Shown here: piece by piece, positions 1 through 8,949 of the stretch
Numbering within the stretch: the stretch's first letter is position 1
Layout of the letters: every line of letters starts with the position of its first letter
DNA from: Chryseobacterium flavum
Lineage (GTDB): Bacteria; Bacteroidota; Bacteroidia; Flavobacteriales; Weeksellaceae
Assembly: GCF_003385595.1 (NCBI RefSeq)
Contig: NZ_QNUE01000002.1
Coordinates: 62,001-126,000, forward strand
Reading direction: 5' to 3'
DNA length: 64,000 nt
Position numbers and translations under genes: made by a program
The notes under the pieces: model-generated
Database searches by the model: none
Told to the model about the DNA's origin: nothing
What the model saw: the letters and a program-made list of their open reading frames with translations, nothing else

Positions 1-571
1 TGTAGATATTGCCTACATGCTTTTTTACAGTATCTATACTGATAAAGACCTTATCGGCTATTTCCTTGTACAACAGTCCCTGTGATAACAGTTCAAGTAT
101 TTCTTTCTCACGTGCTGTCAGCTCATCAAAGTCTTTGATTTCCGGAAGAACCCTTTCAAAATGGCTCAAAACCCTCCGGGCAATGGAAAAGCTCATTGGA
201 GCCCCGCCATTGTATACATCCCGTATGGAGGCAAGAATTTTATCCATGCTTTCCCCTTTAACCAGATATCCCATAGCGCCAGCTTTTAAAGAGTTAAATA
301 TTTTTTCGTCATCTTCAAAACTGGTACACATGATAAATTGGGTTCCCTGCATTTCTTTTTTGAGTTTTTCAATGATTTCAATCCCCAACATATCCTGAAG
401 CTGAATATCCATCATAACAACATCCGGTGCAATGTCCGGCAGATTTCTCAAAGCATCACTTCCATCAAAGAACTGTGCAATTACCTTCATGTCATTTTGA
501 TAATTAATAACTTTCTTCAACGCATTGTTGTAGTTCTTTTCATCCTCCACTATAGCTATTGAAATACTCAT
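1..571 (-). CDS. NarL/FixJ-family response regulator (3' end outside window)
   Basis: Translated on the minus strand from the ATG at 569-571, this reads as a response regulator that runs off the left edge. The first ~120 residues are a receiver domain: acidic pair at residues 10-11, the expected phospho-acceptor Asp55 in VVMMDIQL, and a Lys near residue 104 (YLVKGES). Residues ~145 onward start a LuxR-type helix-turn-helix (LTAREKEILELLSQG, then IADKVFISIDTVKKHV). It should bind DNA when phosphorylated by a cognate histidine kinase, which is not in the window and may lie further left. Family assignment is firm; target genes are unknown. Confidence 0.93.
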   Translation of the reverse strand, partial: MSISIAIVEDEKNYNNALKKVINYQNDMKVIAQFFDGSDALRNLPDIAPDVVMMDIQLQDMLGIEIIEKLKKEMQGTQFIMCTSFEDDEKIFNSLKAGAMGYLVKGESMDKILASIRDVYNGGAPMSFSIARRVLSHFERVLPEIKDFDELTAREKEILELLSQGLLYKEIADKVFISIDTVKKHVGNIY

Positions 572-940
572 GAGACTTTTGTTTGTAACAAATTTCAGCA
601 GAAACTAAAGCAAAATCAATTACCTGTTTGTGTAATTTTGAATTTTCAGTCTTTAGTTTTATTAAATTTAATCAATTTTACATTCAAAATAAATATTTAT
701 CTGAATTAATTTCAATATAAAAAGGAAAACAGTAAATAAGTGACAATACTGCATCAAAATCAACCCTTATTTGAAATGATCATGATCAGGTCAATTTAAA
801 TGAATTTATATATCTTTTTTAGAAACACAGCAAAAAGAGGATCACACTTGAATATTCTTGAAAATTTCCCATATGGTAAGGCATGATTTTTGTAAAATTT
901 TCAAAACAAAAATTAATATTAAATATCAAATAATATAATC
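572..940. other. Intergenic region, 369 bp, no gene seen
   Basis: AT-rich spacer between the divergent response regulator and the lipoprotein. No reading frame of note. It holds a 12-bp perfect palindrome TGATCATGATCA at 777-788 that could be an operator. No perfect TAnnTTTG element was found for either gene. Confidence 0.6.
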
Positions 941-1375
941 ATGAAAAAAGGTCTCTCCGTACTTAGTGCAGTACTTGTATTAACAGCAATAAGCTGTAAG
1001 AAAAATGAAAGCGGGAATAAAAGTGTTATTAAAACAGATAGTTCAGAAACACTGGTTACAGATACGAATGGAAAAATTGACTCAGTAACTCAAAGCTCAA
1101 CAATCACAGATATTAACGGGAATAAATTTGTAAAAACAGACTTTGTTTATAAAGCAACGGACGGGACACTGGTAAAAGTAGTCTTTAAAAATGATCCAAA
1201 AGAAAGTACTGTAGCCATCACCAGCAATAAGAAAACATTTACACTTCCGAAAGCAGAAACAAAAGGTGATGAAACCATTTACAAAAAAGATGATATGACT
1301 GCAAGAGTAAAAGGAGACAGTCTCCATCTGGAACAGGGTGATAATATTATTGAGCTGAAAAGAACTAAGATATAA
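941..1375 (+). CDS. Small secreted lipoprotein, unknown function
   Basis: A 144-residue protein with a lipoprotein signal peptide: a basic start, a hydrophobic stretch and a lipobox ending at Cys19 (LTAISC), followed by Lys-Lys-Asn. The mature part is rich in Lys, Thr, Asp and Ser and has a repeated beta-like pattern around residues 60-140 (VVFKNDPKEST, FTLPKAETKG, MTARVKGDSLHLEQGD), which resembles small Bacteroidota lipoproteins that fold as beta-sandwiches. No recognised domain. It is monocistronic: flanked by a divergent regulator and closed by hairpins at 1383-1408 and 1460-1486. Lipoprotein status is clear; function is unknown. Confidence 0.8.
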   Translation: MKKGLSVLSAVLVLTAISCKKNESGNKSVIKTDSSETLVTDTNGKIDSVTQSSTITDINGNKFVKTDFVYKATDGTLVKVVFKNDPKESTVAITSNKKTFTLPKAETKGDETIYKKDDMTARVKGDSLHLEQGDNIIELKRTKI

Positions 1376-1382
1376 AATGCAG

Positions 1383-1408
1383 AAAACGTCCACATAATCG
1401 GGCGTTTT
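1383..1408 (+). terminator. Likely terminator of the lipoprotein gene
   Basis: Stem AAAACGTCC / GGGCGTTTT with one G-U pair, an 8-nt loop, and TTTTTC following, just after the stop codon at 1375. Confidence 0.6.
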
Positions 1409-1459
1409 TCTATTAATGAGAAAAATAGTTTTATCTCTTATCCGATAGCTAATACAAAA

Positions 1460-1486
1460 AAAACCATCCAGAATCTGGATGGTTTT
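1460..1486 (-). terminator. Bidirectional terminator closing the ribosomal operon
   Basis: Perfect 12-bp stem AAAACCATCCAG / CTGGATGGTTTT with loop AAT. Read on the minus strand it is followed by a run of eight T, right after rplQ. The plus strand also has a T stretch, so it can stop the lipoprotein transcript too. Confidence 0.9.
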
Positions 1487-1506
1487 TATTTATCTCTGAA
1501 TGAATC

Positions 1507-2034
1507 TTATTCCTCAGTTTTTTCTTCAGCAGAATCAGCTGCTTCAGCCTTAGGCTCTTCAACTTTCTCTTCTGCTTTTGGAGCTTCAGCAACTACTGCT
1601 TCTGCTTTTTTAGCAGTCGTAGATCTTCTGCTTCTTCTTGTAGCTTTTTTCTCTTCAGCATTAGGGTTGTAAAGCTCATTGAAATCTACCAATTCGATAA
1701 GAGCAGTATCAGCAGCATCACCTGGTCTGAATCCTGTCTTGATGATTCTTGTATAACCACCGTTTCTTTCAGCGATTTTAGGAGCTACAGTTCTGAATAA
1801 TTCAGCAACCGCAAATTTATTTTGAAGGTAAGAGAATACTACTCTTCTGTTATGTGTAGTATCTTCTTTTGCTTTTGTTAATAGAGGCTCAACATATACT
1901 CTTAAAGCTTTAGCTTTAGCTACAGTAGTGTTGATTCTTTTATGCTCAATTAGAGAACAAGCCATATTAGAAAGTAAGGCACTTCTGTGAGAAGCTGTTC
2001 TTCCTAAGTGATTGAATTTTTTACCGTGTCTCAT
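1507..2034 (-). CDS. rplQ: 50S ribosomal protein L17 with acidic/Ala-rich C-terminal tail
   Basis: Large-subunit protein L17, which sits near the peptide exit tunnel. The N-terminal core ([17 protein letters not shown]) through about residue 120 matches the family. From about residue 125 to 175 there is an extra low-complexity tail: a basic RRSRR patch, then Ala/Glu/Lys-rich sequence. L17 of most bacteria is about 120-130 residues, so this tail is an addition; similar tails are common in Bacteroidota L17 (family knowledge). It is the last gene of the operon, 6 bp after rpoA. Confidence 0.97.
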   Translation of the reverse strand: MRHGKKFNHLGRTASHRSALLSNMACSLIEHKRINTTVAKAKALRVYVEPLLTKAKEDTTHNRRVVFSYLQNKFAVAELFRTVAPKIAERNGGYTRIIKTGFRPGDAADTALIELVDFNELYNPNAEEKKATRRSRRSTTAKKAEAVVAEAPKAEEKVEEPKAEAADSAEEKTEE

Positions 2035-2040
2035 TATTAA

Positions 2041-3036
2041 TTATTTATCAGCGTCTAACTTATATTTTGCAACGTCGAAACCGAAGTTAAGACCTTTTGA
2101 ATGCACTAATTCTTCTAGTTCTGTCAAAGATTTTTTACCAAAATTTCTGAATTTCATCAAATCAGACTTACTGTAAGAAACCAATTCTCCAAGAGTTTCT
2201 ACTTCAGCTGCTTTCAGACAGTTAAGGGCTCTTACTGAAAGATCCATATCTGCTAATTTAGACTTAAGTAATTGTCTTGTGTGAAGAGTTTCTTCATCGT
2301 ATTGGATAGATGCTTTTACAGCTTCAGTTTCAAGTGTGATTCTCTCATCAGAGAATAACATGAAGTGATAAATTAATATCTTAGAAGCTTCAGTTAAAGC
2401 ATTCTGAGGGCTGATAGAGCCATCAGTTTCTATATCTAATACAAGTTTTTCGTAGTCTGTTTTTTGCTCTACACGATAATTTTCAATGCTGTATTGTACT
2501 TTCTTGATTGGCGTGAAAATAGAGTCAATAGCAATAGTTCCTACAGGAGCATTGTTTGACTTATTTTGTTCTGAAGGAACATACCCTCTACCTTTTTCAA
2601 TATTGAAAGTAATTTCGAAAGTTACATCACTGTTTAGGTTGCAGATCAGTAAATCCGGGTTTAGAACCTCAAATCCGTTGATAGACTTTCCTAAATCACC
2701 AGCAGTAATAACCGTTTGACCTGAAACCTTAGCAACTACCTGCTCGTTAGCCTGGTTTTCTGCTACAGCTTTTAATCTTACTTGTTTAAGGTTAAGAATA
2801 ATTTCGGTAACATCTTCGATTACTCCTGGAATAGTTGAAAATTCGTGCTCTACACCTTCTATTTTGATAGATGAAATAGCGTATCCTTCCAGAGAAGAAA
2901 GCAACACTCTTCTCAAAGCATTACCGATTGTAAGCCCGAAACCTGGTTCTAAAGGTCTGAATTCAAATTGACCTTTAAATTCATCAGAGTTAAGTAAAAT
3001 TACTTTATCGGGTTTTATGAATTGTAAAATTGCCAT
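2041..3036 (-). CDS. rpoA: DNA-directed RNA polymerase subunit alpha
   Basis: 331 residues, the normal length. The N-terminal assembly domain (residues ~1-235) includes the conserved [14 protein letters not shown] stretch used in dimerisation. The C-terminal DNA/activator-binding domain follows a short linker (from ~residue 250) and carries [18 protein letters not shown] and [12 protein letters not shown], the helix-hairpin-helix region. It lies between rpsD and rplQ as in the classical alpha operon, so core polymerase and ribosome synthesis are co-transcribed. Confidence 0.99.
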   Translation of the reverse strand: MAILQFIKPDKVILLNSDEFKGQFEFRPLEPGFGLTIGNALRRVLLSSLEGYAISSIKIEGVEHEFSTIPGVIEDVTEIILNLKQVRLKAVAENQANEQVVAKVSGQTVITAGDLGKSINGFEVLNPDLLICNLNSDVTFEITFNIEKGRGYVPSEQNKSNNAPVGTIAIDSIFTPIKKVQYSIENYRVEQKTDYEKLVLDIETDGSISPQNALTEASKILIYHFMLFSDERITLETEAVKASIQYDEETLHTRQLLKSKLADMDLSVRALNCLKAAEVETLGELVSYSKSDLMKFRNFGKKSLTELEELVHSKGLNFGFDVAKYKLDADK

Positions 3037-3069
3037 ATTATTGGGTTGAGCAAAAATTTGATTAAAAAA

Positions 3070-3678
3070 TTATTTAGAGTAAAGTTCGACGATAAGCTGT
3101 TCCTTAATGTCCTCCGGTATCTGGATTCTTTCAGGAGCAGAAACGAAAGTACCTTCTTTCTTCTCATCGTTGAATTGTAACCACTCATAGTTTGACTTAG
3201 AAGCCAATGCATTGGTAACAACTTCAAGAGACTTAGACTTTTCTCTTACAGCGATTACATCACCAGCTTTAAGCAAATAAGATGGAATGTTTACCAGTTC
3301 TCCGTTCACAGTAATGTGTCTGTGAGAAACTAATTGTCTAGCAGCAGATCTTGTTTTAGCAAAACCTAATCTGTATACTACGTTATCCAATCTGGATTCG
3401 CAAAGTTGTAATAGAACTTCACCTGTTACACCCTTACTTCTGTGTGCTTTATCGAATAAGTTTGCAAACTGTCTTTCTAAAATACCATACGTATATTTAG
3501 CTTTTTGTTTTTCAGCTAACTGAACTGCATATTCTGATTTTTTAGCACCTCTTCTCTTGTTAGGACCGTGTTGTCCTGGCGGTTGGTTCTTTCTTTTTTC
3601 GAAGTTTTTATCATCTCCGTAGATTGCAGCACCAAACTTTCTAGCAATCTTAGTTTTAGGTCCAATATATCTTGCCAT
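3070..3678 (-). CDS. rpsD: 30S ribosomal protein S4
   Basis: 202 residues. S4 starts small-subunit assembly by binding 16S rRNA. The N-terminal part ([16 protein letters not shown]) lacks the four-Cys zinc knuckle of the zinc-binding form, so this is the zinc-free type. The S4 RNA-binding domain lies around residues 93-155 ([30 protein letters not shown]). It is 33 bp upstream of rpoA, the typical alpha-operon position; in other bacteria S4 represses this operon, but no such leader was identified here. Confidence 0.98.
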   Translation of the reverse strand: MARYIGPKTKIARKFGAAIYGDDKNFEKRKNQPPGQHGPNKRRGAKKSEYAVQLAEKQKAKYTYGILERQFANLFDKAHRSKGVTGEVLLQLCESRLDNVVYRLGFAKTRSAARQLVSHRHITVNGELVNIPSYLLKAGDVIAVREKSKSLEVVTNALASKSNYEWLQFNDEKKEGTFVSAPERIQIPEDIKEQLIVELYSK

Positions 3679-3697
3679 AATGGGTAAATTCTAAAAA

Positions 3698-4087
3698 TTA
3701 AACTCTTCTTCTTTTTGGTGGTCTACATCCATTGTGTGGCATTGGAGTCACATCAATGATTTCGCTAACTTCAATTCCTGAATTGTGGATAGATCTGATT
3801 GCAGATTCTCTACCTGCACCAGGACCTTTCACAAACACCTTTACTCTTCTTAGTCCAGCTTCGTGAGCTACAGCAGAGCAATTTTCTGCTGCCATTTGAG
3901 CAGCGAAAGGAGTATTCTTTTTAGAACCTCTGAATCCCATTTTACCGGCAGATGCCCAAGAAATTACTTCTCCGTTTTTATTTGTCAAAGAAATAATAAT
4001 ATTATTGAAAGACGCTTGGATGTGAGCTTCACCAATTGCCTCTACTTTTACTTTTCTTTTTTTAACTACTTTAGTTTGTTTTGCCAT
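3698..4087 (-). CDS. rpsK: 30S ribosomal protein S11
   Basis: 129 residues. S11 forms part of the 30S platform near the E site and the mRNA exit. Recognised by [32 protein letters not shown] and the very conserved C-terminal [15 protein letters not shown]. Located between rpsM (12 bp upstream) and rpsD (19 bp downstream), standard alpha-operon order. Confidence 0.98.
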   Translation of the reverse strand: MAKQTKVVKKRKVKVEAIGEAHIQASFNNIIISLTNKNGEVISWASAGKMGFRGSKKNTPFAAQMAAENCSAVAHEAGLRRVKVFVKGPGAGRESAIRSIHNSGIEVSEIIDVTPMPHNGCRPPKRRRV

Positions 4088-4099
4088 AATTCCTAACGA

Positions 4100-4477
4100 T
4101 TATTTACTAGCTTTTTTCTTGTTAGCAACAGTTTTTCTCTTCCCTTTACGTGTTCTAGAGTTGTTTTTCGTTCTCTGGCCTCTTAAAGGTAATCCAAGTC
4201 TGTGACGTATTCCTCGTTGGCATCCTATGTCCATCAATCTCTTGATGTTCAATTGCACTTCAGATCTCAATTCTCCTTCTACTTTAACGTTTTCAGAGAT
4301 ATATGTTCTGATTGCAGCCAATTCATCGTCATTCCATTCGTTGACTTTCTTGTCTTCGCTGATACCGGCAGCTTTAAGGATTTCAGAAGAAGTACTTCTT
4401 CCTACTCCGTAGATGTAAGTTAAACCGATAACACCTCTTTTGTTTTTTGGTAAATCAATACCTGCAATTCTCGCCAT
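4100..4477 (-). CDS. rpsM: 30S ribosomal protein S13
   Basis: 125 residues. S13 lies in the head of the 30S subunit and contacts the P-site tRNA and L5 across the subunit bridge. Features: [15 protein letters not shown] start, helix-hairpin-helix near [15 protein letters not shown], the RRGIRHR-like [18 protein letters not shown] segment and the basic tail [15 protein letters not shown]. Just downstream of rpmJ. Confidence 0.98.
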   Translation of the reverse strand: MARIAGIDLPKNKRGVIGLTYIYGVGRSTSSEILKAAGISEDKKVNEWNDDELAAIRTYISENVKVEGELRSEVQLNIKRLMDIGCQRGIRHRLGLPLRGQRTKNNSRTRKGKRKTVANKKKASK

Positions 4478-4486
4478 AATTTAATG

Positions 4487-4603
4487 TTAACCTTGTCTTT
4501 GTTTAAATTTTGGGTTCTTCTTGTTGATTACGAAAAGTACACCTTTTCTGCGTACAATTTTGCAATCAGCACTTCTTTTTTTAATTGATGCTCTTACTTT
4601 CAT
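4487..4603 (-). CDS. rpmJ: 50S ribosomal protein L36 (zinc-free form)
   Basis: A 38-residue gene read from the ATG at 4601-4603 to TAA at 4487-4489: it begins [17 protein letters not shown] and ends KFKQRQG. The classical L36 has a Cys3-His zinc ribbon; here only one Cys (residue 14) remains, so it is the zinc-independent type. It sits between infA and rpsM as expected. A strong hairpin (4631-4658) lies in the gap to infA. Confidence 0.95.
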   Translation of the reverse strand: MKVRASIKKRSADCKIVRRKGVLFVINKKNPKFKQRQG

Positions 4604-4630
4604 TTTGATAGTATTTATTTTTTAACAAAT

Positions 4631-4658
4631 GCCAAATGGAATGCTTGTTCCATTTGGC
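4631..4658 (-). promoter_or_regulatory. Hairpin between infA and rpmJ
   Basis: Perfect 11-bp inverted repeat GCCAAATGGAA / TTCCATTTGGC with a 6-nt loop, 6 bp after the infA stop and 27 bp before rpmJ. Downstream sequence is mixed A/T with no clean U-run, so it may be an mRNA stability or processing element rather than a full terminator. Confidence 0.6.
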
Positions 4659-4664
4659 TATTGT

Positions 4665-4880
4665 TTAATATCTAAATGTGATTCTCCCTTTTGTTAAATC
4701 ATAGGGAGACATTTCTAGTTTTACCTTATCACCAGGTAAAAGTTTAATATAATGCATTCTCATTTTGCCGGAGATATGAGCAATAAGTATATGCCCATTT
4801 TCCAACTCTACACGGAACATGGCGTTCGAAAGTGCTTCCACGATCACGCCATCCTGTTCAATATGTTTTTGTTTTGCCAT
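4665..4880 (-). CDS. infA: Translation initiation factor IF-1
   Basis: 71 residues, the usual size of this single S1/OB-fold protein that occupies the ribosomal A site during initiation. Typical sequence: [19 protein letters not shown] at the start, [20 protein letters not shown], and the end [12 protein letters not shown]. It starts 3 bp after the secY stop codon, so the two are probably translationally coupled. No map or adk gene lies between secY and infA, unlike in many Firmicutes. Confidence 0.98.
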   Translation of the reverse strand: MAKQKHIEQDGVIVEALSNAMFRVELENGHILIAHISGKMRMHYIKLLPGDKVKLEMSPYDLTKGRITFRY

Positions 4881-4883
4881 AAA

Positions 4884-6263
4884 TTAATATCCAGTCGTTC
4901 TTGATAATTTAGACTGCATTAAGCCATCATAGTGATGGTTCAGCAGATATGTATTAATCTGTTGAACTGTATCTAAAATTACACCCACCATAATTAATAG
5001 GGACGTTCCCCCGAAAAACAGGGCAAACGCATCTGTCTGAACAAAGCTTCCATGCACAATTGCTGGAAGGACTGCAAAGATAGATAAAAAAATTGCACCT
5101 GGCAAGGTAATTTTTGATAAAATATCATCTAAATAATCAGCGGTCTCTTTTCCGGGTCTTACTTTCGGTACTAAACCTCCGTTTCTCTTTAAATCATCAG
5201 CCATCTGGTTTACCGGAATTGTAATCGCAGTATAGAAAAATGAGAAGATAATAATTAATAGCGCAAACAATACATTGTACTGCCAGCTAAAAACATTCTT
5301 GAAACCAGCAAGAAAAGTATTTGATTCATCGAATTTTGTTAATAATCCTGGTACGAACATCAATGCCTGGGCAAAGATAATCGGCATTACACCAGCAGCA
5401 TTTACTTTCAATGGAATCCATTGTCTCGCTCCCTGCATAAGATTTCTGTTTACACCTCCTCTTGCTTGAGCTCTGCTTACATACTGAATCGGAATTTTTC
5501 TGACAGCAACAGATAGTATTACTGCCAAAAGAACTACCAGCATCCAGAATAATACTTCAATAAGGATCATGATTGATCCCATTCCTCCTTTTCCGTTCTG
5601 CACGGCCATTTCCTGTACGAATGCCTCAGGTAATCTTGAAAGGATCCCCACCATAATCAGGATAGAGATACCATTTCCGATTCCTTTATCGGTAATCTTT
5701 TCACCCAGCCACATTGCAAACACTGAACCGGCAACCAGGATAACAATACTTGGTAACCAGAACATGATTGAATTAGGCTCTACATAATATGCAGACTGGA
5801 ACTGAGCATATGGTAAGAATAATTGAGTAATAGAAGTTAAGTAAGAAGGTGCCTGTACCAGACAAACTCCGATTGTTAACCATCTTGTAATTTGGTTCAA
5901 TGTATTTCTACCTGACTCTCCATCTTTCTGAAGCTTCTGAAGATAAGGAATAGCCATCCCCATCAACTGAACAATAATAGAAGCAGAAATATAAGGCATG
6001 ATTCCTAACGCCATTACGGAAGCGTGGCTGAAAGCTCCCCCCGTAAACGACGAAAGCAAGCCAAGGAGACCTGCTCCTTGCTTGTTACCGCCTTGATTTT
6101 TATAATGCTCTAAGAGATCTCCCACCTCCGCAAGGTTAATTGCAGGAAGTGAAATATAAGATGCGAATCTATACACAAGGATAATACCTAACGTAAAGAG
6201 AATTTTATCTCTTAATTCCTTTAGGCTCCAAATATTTTTAAGGGTTTGTATAAATTCTTTCAT
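4884..6263 (-). CDS. secY: Protein translocase subunit SecY
   Basis: 459 residues, central channel of the Sec translocon in the inner membrane, with about ten hydrophobic segments. Recognisable parts: a plug-region Gly-rich stretch (LLGLLSSFTGGAFSHASVMALG), IMPYISASIIVQL, KITDKGIGNGISILI, the cytosolic loop with IPIQYVSRA before KVNAAGVMPIIFAQ, and NGGLVPKVRPG. It follows rplO by 9 bp at the end of the spc segment. Confidence 0.98.
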   Translation of the reverse strand: MKEFIQTLKNIWSLKELRDKILFTLGIILVYRFASYISLPAINLAEVGDLLEHYKNQGGNKQGAGLLGLLSSFTGGAFSHASVMALGIMPYISASIIVQLMGMAIPYLQKLQKDGESGRNTLNQITRWLTIGVCLVQAPSYLTSITQLFLPYAQFQSAYYVEPNSIMFWLPSIVILVAGSVFAMWLGEKITDKGIGNGISILIMVGILSRLPEAFVQEMAVQNGKGGMGSIMILIEVLFWMLVVLLAVILSVAVRKIPIQYVSRAQARGGVNRNLMQGARQWIPLKVNAAGVMPIIFAQALMFVPGLLTKFDESNTFLAGFKNVFSWQYNVLFALLIIIFSFFYTAITIPVNQMADDLKRNGGLVPKVRPGKETADYLDDILSKITLPGAIFLSIFAVLPAIVHGSFVQTDAFALFFGGTSLLIMVGVILDTVQQINTYLLNHHYDGLMQSKLSRTTGY

Positions 6264-6272
6264 TAGTAAGTA

Positions 6273-6722
6273 TTATAAGGTAATTGCTTTTCCACCTGCT
6301 TTAGCAATAAGCTCTTCAGCAGATTTAGTGAATTTGTCAGCAGAGATTGAAACCGCAGATTTCAATTCTCCTCTACCCATAATTTTCACTAATTCGTTTT
6401 TAGAAATTATCCCGTTTTCAATTAAAACTTCTTTCGTGATATCTCCGGTGATGGATTTGTTCTCGATTAAAGTTTGAATAGTATCAAGGTTAACTCCTCT
6501 AAACTCTTTTCTGTTTACGTTTTTGAATCCGAATTTAGGCAATCTTCTTTGTAAAGGCATCTGACCTCCTTCAAAACCGATTTTCTGAGAATAACCAGCT
6601 CTAGATTTCTGACCTTTGTGTCCTTTTGTTGAAGTACCTCCTTTTCCACTACCTTGACCTCTACCAATTCTTTTTGAGTTGAAAGTAGATCCTGCAGCAG
6701 GTTTTATGTTATTTAAATTCAT
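6273..6722 (-). CDS. rplO: 50S ribosomal protein L15
   Basis: 149 residues. L15 has a long basic N-terminal arm that threads through 23S rRNA: here SKRIGRGQGSGKGGTSTKG and HKGQKSRAGYSQKIGFEGG, both hallmark motifs. The globular C-terminal part ends EELIAKAGGKAITL. Position between rpmD and secY is standard. Confidence 0.98.
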   Translation of the reverse strand: MNLNNIKPAAGSTFNSKRIGRGQGSGKGGTSTKGHKGQKSRAGYSQKIGFEGGQMPLQRRLPKFGFKNVNRKEFRGVNLDTIQTLIENKSITGDITKEVLIENGIISKNELVKIMGRGELKSAVSISADKFTKSAEELIAKAGGKAITL

Positions 6723-6743
6723 TTTAATTTCTCTTTTTTAAAA

Positions 6744-6920
6744 TTATTTTTGAACTTCAAGTAAGTGGCTCACTGCAGCTATCATTCCTAAGATAGAAGG
6801 AGTAGCTTCATGTTCTACAACTTGGTGAAGTTTCTTTAATCCTAATGCTTCAAGCGTTCTCTTTTGGGTTTTTGTTCTACCAATAGCGCTTCTTACTTGC
6901 TTTACTTTAATTGTTGCCAT
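6744..6920 (-). CDS. rpmD: 50S ribosomal protein L30
   Basis: 58 residues from the ATG at 6918-6920 to TAA at 6744-6746. It reads MATIKVKQVRSAIGRTKTQK and continues with RTLEALGLKKLHQVV, the conserved L30 ferredoxin-like fold core; the length matches bacterial L30 (~58-60). It lies between rpsE (11 bp upstream) and rplO (21 bp downstream), the expected place. Confidence 0.96.
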   Translation of the reverse strand: MATIKVKQVRSAIGRTKTQKRTLEALGLKKLHQVVEHEATPSILGMIAAVSHLLEVQK

Positions 6921-6931
6921 TGTTTTAATTA

Positions 6932-7453
6932 TTAACCGTTAAACACTTTACTTAGAGAAACTCCTCTCATTCTAGCGATTTCTTCAGGTCTTCTGATATC
7001 CAATAACGCTTTGAAAGTAGCTTTCACTACGTTGTGAGGGTTAGAAGATCCTTTAGATTTTGAAAGGATATCGTGAATACCAGCAGATTCCAATACTGCT
7101 CTTACCGCACCACCTGCGATAAGCCCTGTACCGTGAGAAGCAGGTCTTAAGAAGATATCTGCACCACCGTATCTGGCAGTAGTCTGGTGAGGAATAGTGT
7201 GGTTCATTACAGGAACTTTCACAAGATTTTTCTTAGCATCTTCAACAGCTTTAGCAATTGCAGAAGCAACCTCTTTAGATTTTCCTAAACCAAAACCGAT
7301 AACACCTTCTTCATTTCCTACTACAACGATAGCAGAAAATCCGAAAGCTCTACCTCCTTTTGTTACTTTTGTTACTCTGTTAACAGCTACGAGACGATCT
7401 TTTAATTCTAATCCTCCCGGTTTTACTCTTTCTATATTATCTAGTCCTAACAT
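6932..7453 (-). CDS. rpsE: 30S ribosomal protein S5
   Basis: 173 residues. S5 acts in decoding fidelity at the 30S body/head junction. The N-terminal double-stranded-RNA-binding-like domain includes [19 protein letters not shown], a conserved stretch; the C-terminal domain includes [19 protein letters not shown] and [13 protein letters not shown]. Spectinomycin-resistance mutations in other bacteria map to the VTKGGR loop region. Confidence 0.98.
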   Translation of the reverse strand: MLGLDNIERVKPGGLELKDRLVAVNRVTKVTKGGRAFGFSAIVVVGNEEGVIGFGLGKSKEVASAIAKAVEDAKKNLVKVPVMNHTIPHQTTARYGGADIFLRPASHGTGLIAGGAVRAVLESAGIHDILSKSKGSSNPHNVVKATFKALLDIRRPEEIARMRGVSLSKVFNG

Positions 7454-7472
7454 ATTTTCCGAAATTTAATGA

Positions 7473-7826
7473 TTAGAATTTAAGTCCTCCTTCTCTCGCA
7501 CCATCAGCTAGAGCTTTTACTCTACCGTGATATACGAATCCGTTTCTGTCAAATACAATATTTTCGATTCCTGCAGCGATAGCTTTAGCAGCGATAGCTT
7601 TACCAACAGCTGTAGAAACTTCTGTCTTAGTACCTTTAGCGTCAACACCTTTCTCTCTGGAAGAAGCTGATACTAAAGTTTTACCATTTTTATCGTCGAT
7701 TAACTGAGCGTAAATTTCCTTATTACTTTTATATACAGATAATCTTGGCAATTCAGAAGAACCAGAGATTTTTCCTCTTACTCTTCTTTTGATTCTTATT
7801 CTTTTTTCTAATTTACTTAATGCCAT
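7473..7826 (-). CDS. rplR: 50S ribosomal protein L18
   Basis: 117 residues, L18, which with L5 and 5S rRNA forms the central protuberance. Basic N-terminal [17 protein letters not shown], then [20 protein letters not shown], and the conserved end [19 protein letters not shown](K)F. Between rplF and rpsE as usual. Confidence 0.97.
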   Translation of the reverse strand: MALSKLEKRIRIKRRVRGKISGSSELPRLSVYKSNKEIYAQLIDDKNGKTLVSASSREKGVDAKGTKTEVSTAVGKAIAAKAIAAGIENIVFDRNGFVYHGRVKALADGAREGGLKF

Positions 7827-7841
7827 AATACTTATAATTTA

Positions 7842-8387
7842 TTAAGCAGATTTACCAGCTTTACGTCTAACATTTTCACCAACGAATCTTACACCTTTTC
7901 CTTTGTATGGCTCAGGCTTTCTGAAAGAACGGATCTTTGCAGTAACCATTCCTAGAAGTTGCTTGTCATGAGACGTTAAAGTAATAATTGGGTTTTTACC
8001 TTTTTCAGTCAATGTATCAACTTTTACTTCACTTGGAAGTTCTAATACGATACCGTGAGAGAATCCTAAAGCCAACTCAAGTTTTTGACCTGCGTGAGAA
8101 GCTCTGTATCCTACCCCTACTAGTTCTAGTTTCTTTTCGAAACCTTCTGAAACACCAACAATCATGTTGTTGATTAACGCTCTGTATAAACCGTGAAGCG
8201 CTTTGTGTTGTTTAGAATCAGATGGTCTGTTCACATTAAGTTCACCATCTTTCTGTTCTAAAGTAATTCCTGCTGTAAGCTCCTGAGAAAGTTCTCCTTT
8301 AGGACCTTTTACAGTTACCACACCATTATTTTCAGTGATTGTAACTCCTGCTGGAATTGTTATAATTGCTTTACCAATTCTTGACAT
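7842..8387 (-). CDS. rplF: 50S ribosomal protein L6
   Basis: 181 residues, two tandem L6 domains. It begins MSRIGKAIITIPAGVTI and contains VVTVKGPKGELS in the first repeat; the second repeat ends with the highly conserved RKPEPYKGKGVRFVGE signature. Located near the sarcin-ricin loop and factor-binding site of the 50S subunit. Standard order rpsH-rplF-rplR. Confidence 0.98.
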   Translation of the reverse strand: MSRIGKAIITIPAGVTITENNGVVTVKGPKGELSQELTAGITLEQKDGELNVNRPSDSKQHKALHGLYRALINNMIVGVSEGFEKKLELVGVGYRASHAGQKLELALGFSHGIVLELPSEVKVDTLTEKGKNPIITLTSHDKQLLGMVTAKIRSFRKPEPYKGKGVRFVGENVRRKAGKSA

Positions 8388-8404
8388 TTTCCTCTGATTA
8401 AAAA

Positions 8405-8803
8405 TTAATAAACATAGCAGATTACTTCACCGCCTACTTTCTCTTCTCTAGCTTTCTTATCAGTCATTACTCCTTTAGAAGTAGAGATGATAGCTATACC
8501 CAAACCGTTTAGTACTCTTGGAAGCTCAGCTGAACCTTTGTACTGTCTCAAACCTGGTCTTGAAGCTCTTTGAATAGACTTAATAGCAGGTTTGTTGGTT
8601 TGCTTATCATACTTTAAAGCGATTTTGATCGAACCTTGAACAGCGTTATCCTCAAACTTGAAGTTTAAGATATACCCTTGATCAAATAAGATCTTAGTAA
8701 TCTCCTTTTTGATTTTCGATGCAGGAATTTCCACCACTTTGTGGCCTGCGCTTTGTGCGTTCCTTACTCTTGTTAGGAAATCTGAAATTGGATCTGTTAC
8801 CAT
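8405..8803 (-). CDS. rpsH: 30S ribosomal protein S8
   Basis: 132 residues, S8, a primary 16S rRNA binder. It begins MVTDPISDFLTRVRNAQ and includes ASRPGLRQYKG and the C-terminal GLGIAIISTSKGVMTDKKA, both hallmark motifs. In E. coli S8 represses the spc operon translationally. Here it is preceded by an unusually long 146-bp gap with a hairpin (8861-8898). Confidence 0.98.
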   Translation of the reverse strand: MVTDPISDFLTRVRNAQSAGHKVVEIPASKIKKEITKILFDQGYILNFKFEDNAVQGSIKIALKYDKQTNKPAIKSIQRASRPGLRQYKGSAELPRVLNGLGIAIISTSKGVMTDKKAREEKVGGEVICYVY

Positions 8804-8860
8804 TTTTCTTTTATAAATTATTGGTTAAAGAACAATCAGTTTTGAAAAGACTTGAAGAGT

Positions 8861-8898
8861 AAAATATCAGACTTCAGAAATCTTCGGTCTGATATTTT
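8861..8898 (-). terminator. Terminator-like hairpin between rpsN and rpsH
   Basis: Perfect 12-bp stem AAAATATCAGAC / GTCTGATATTTT with a 14-nt loop, in the only large gap inside this operon. Minus-strand continuation is TTTTACTC, a short T stretch. It may act as an attenuator or processing site; rpsH and the downstream genes have no other visible promoter, so read-through is expected. Confidence 0.55.
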
Positions 8899-8949
8899 TA
8901 TTCTTTAGTATCTTGACAACTTAATTGTCCCGATTTTAATTAGTGATTA

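Noticed and set aside
9..562. Two plus-strand open frames at the left edge
   Set aside because: The minus strand reads as a response regulator with receiver and HTH motifs over the whole stretch.
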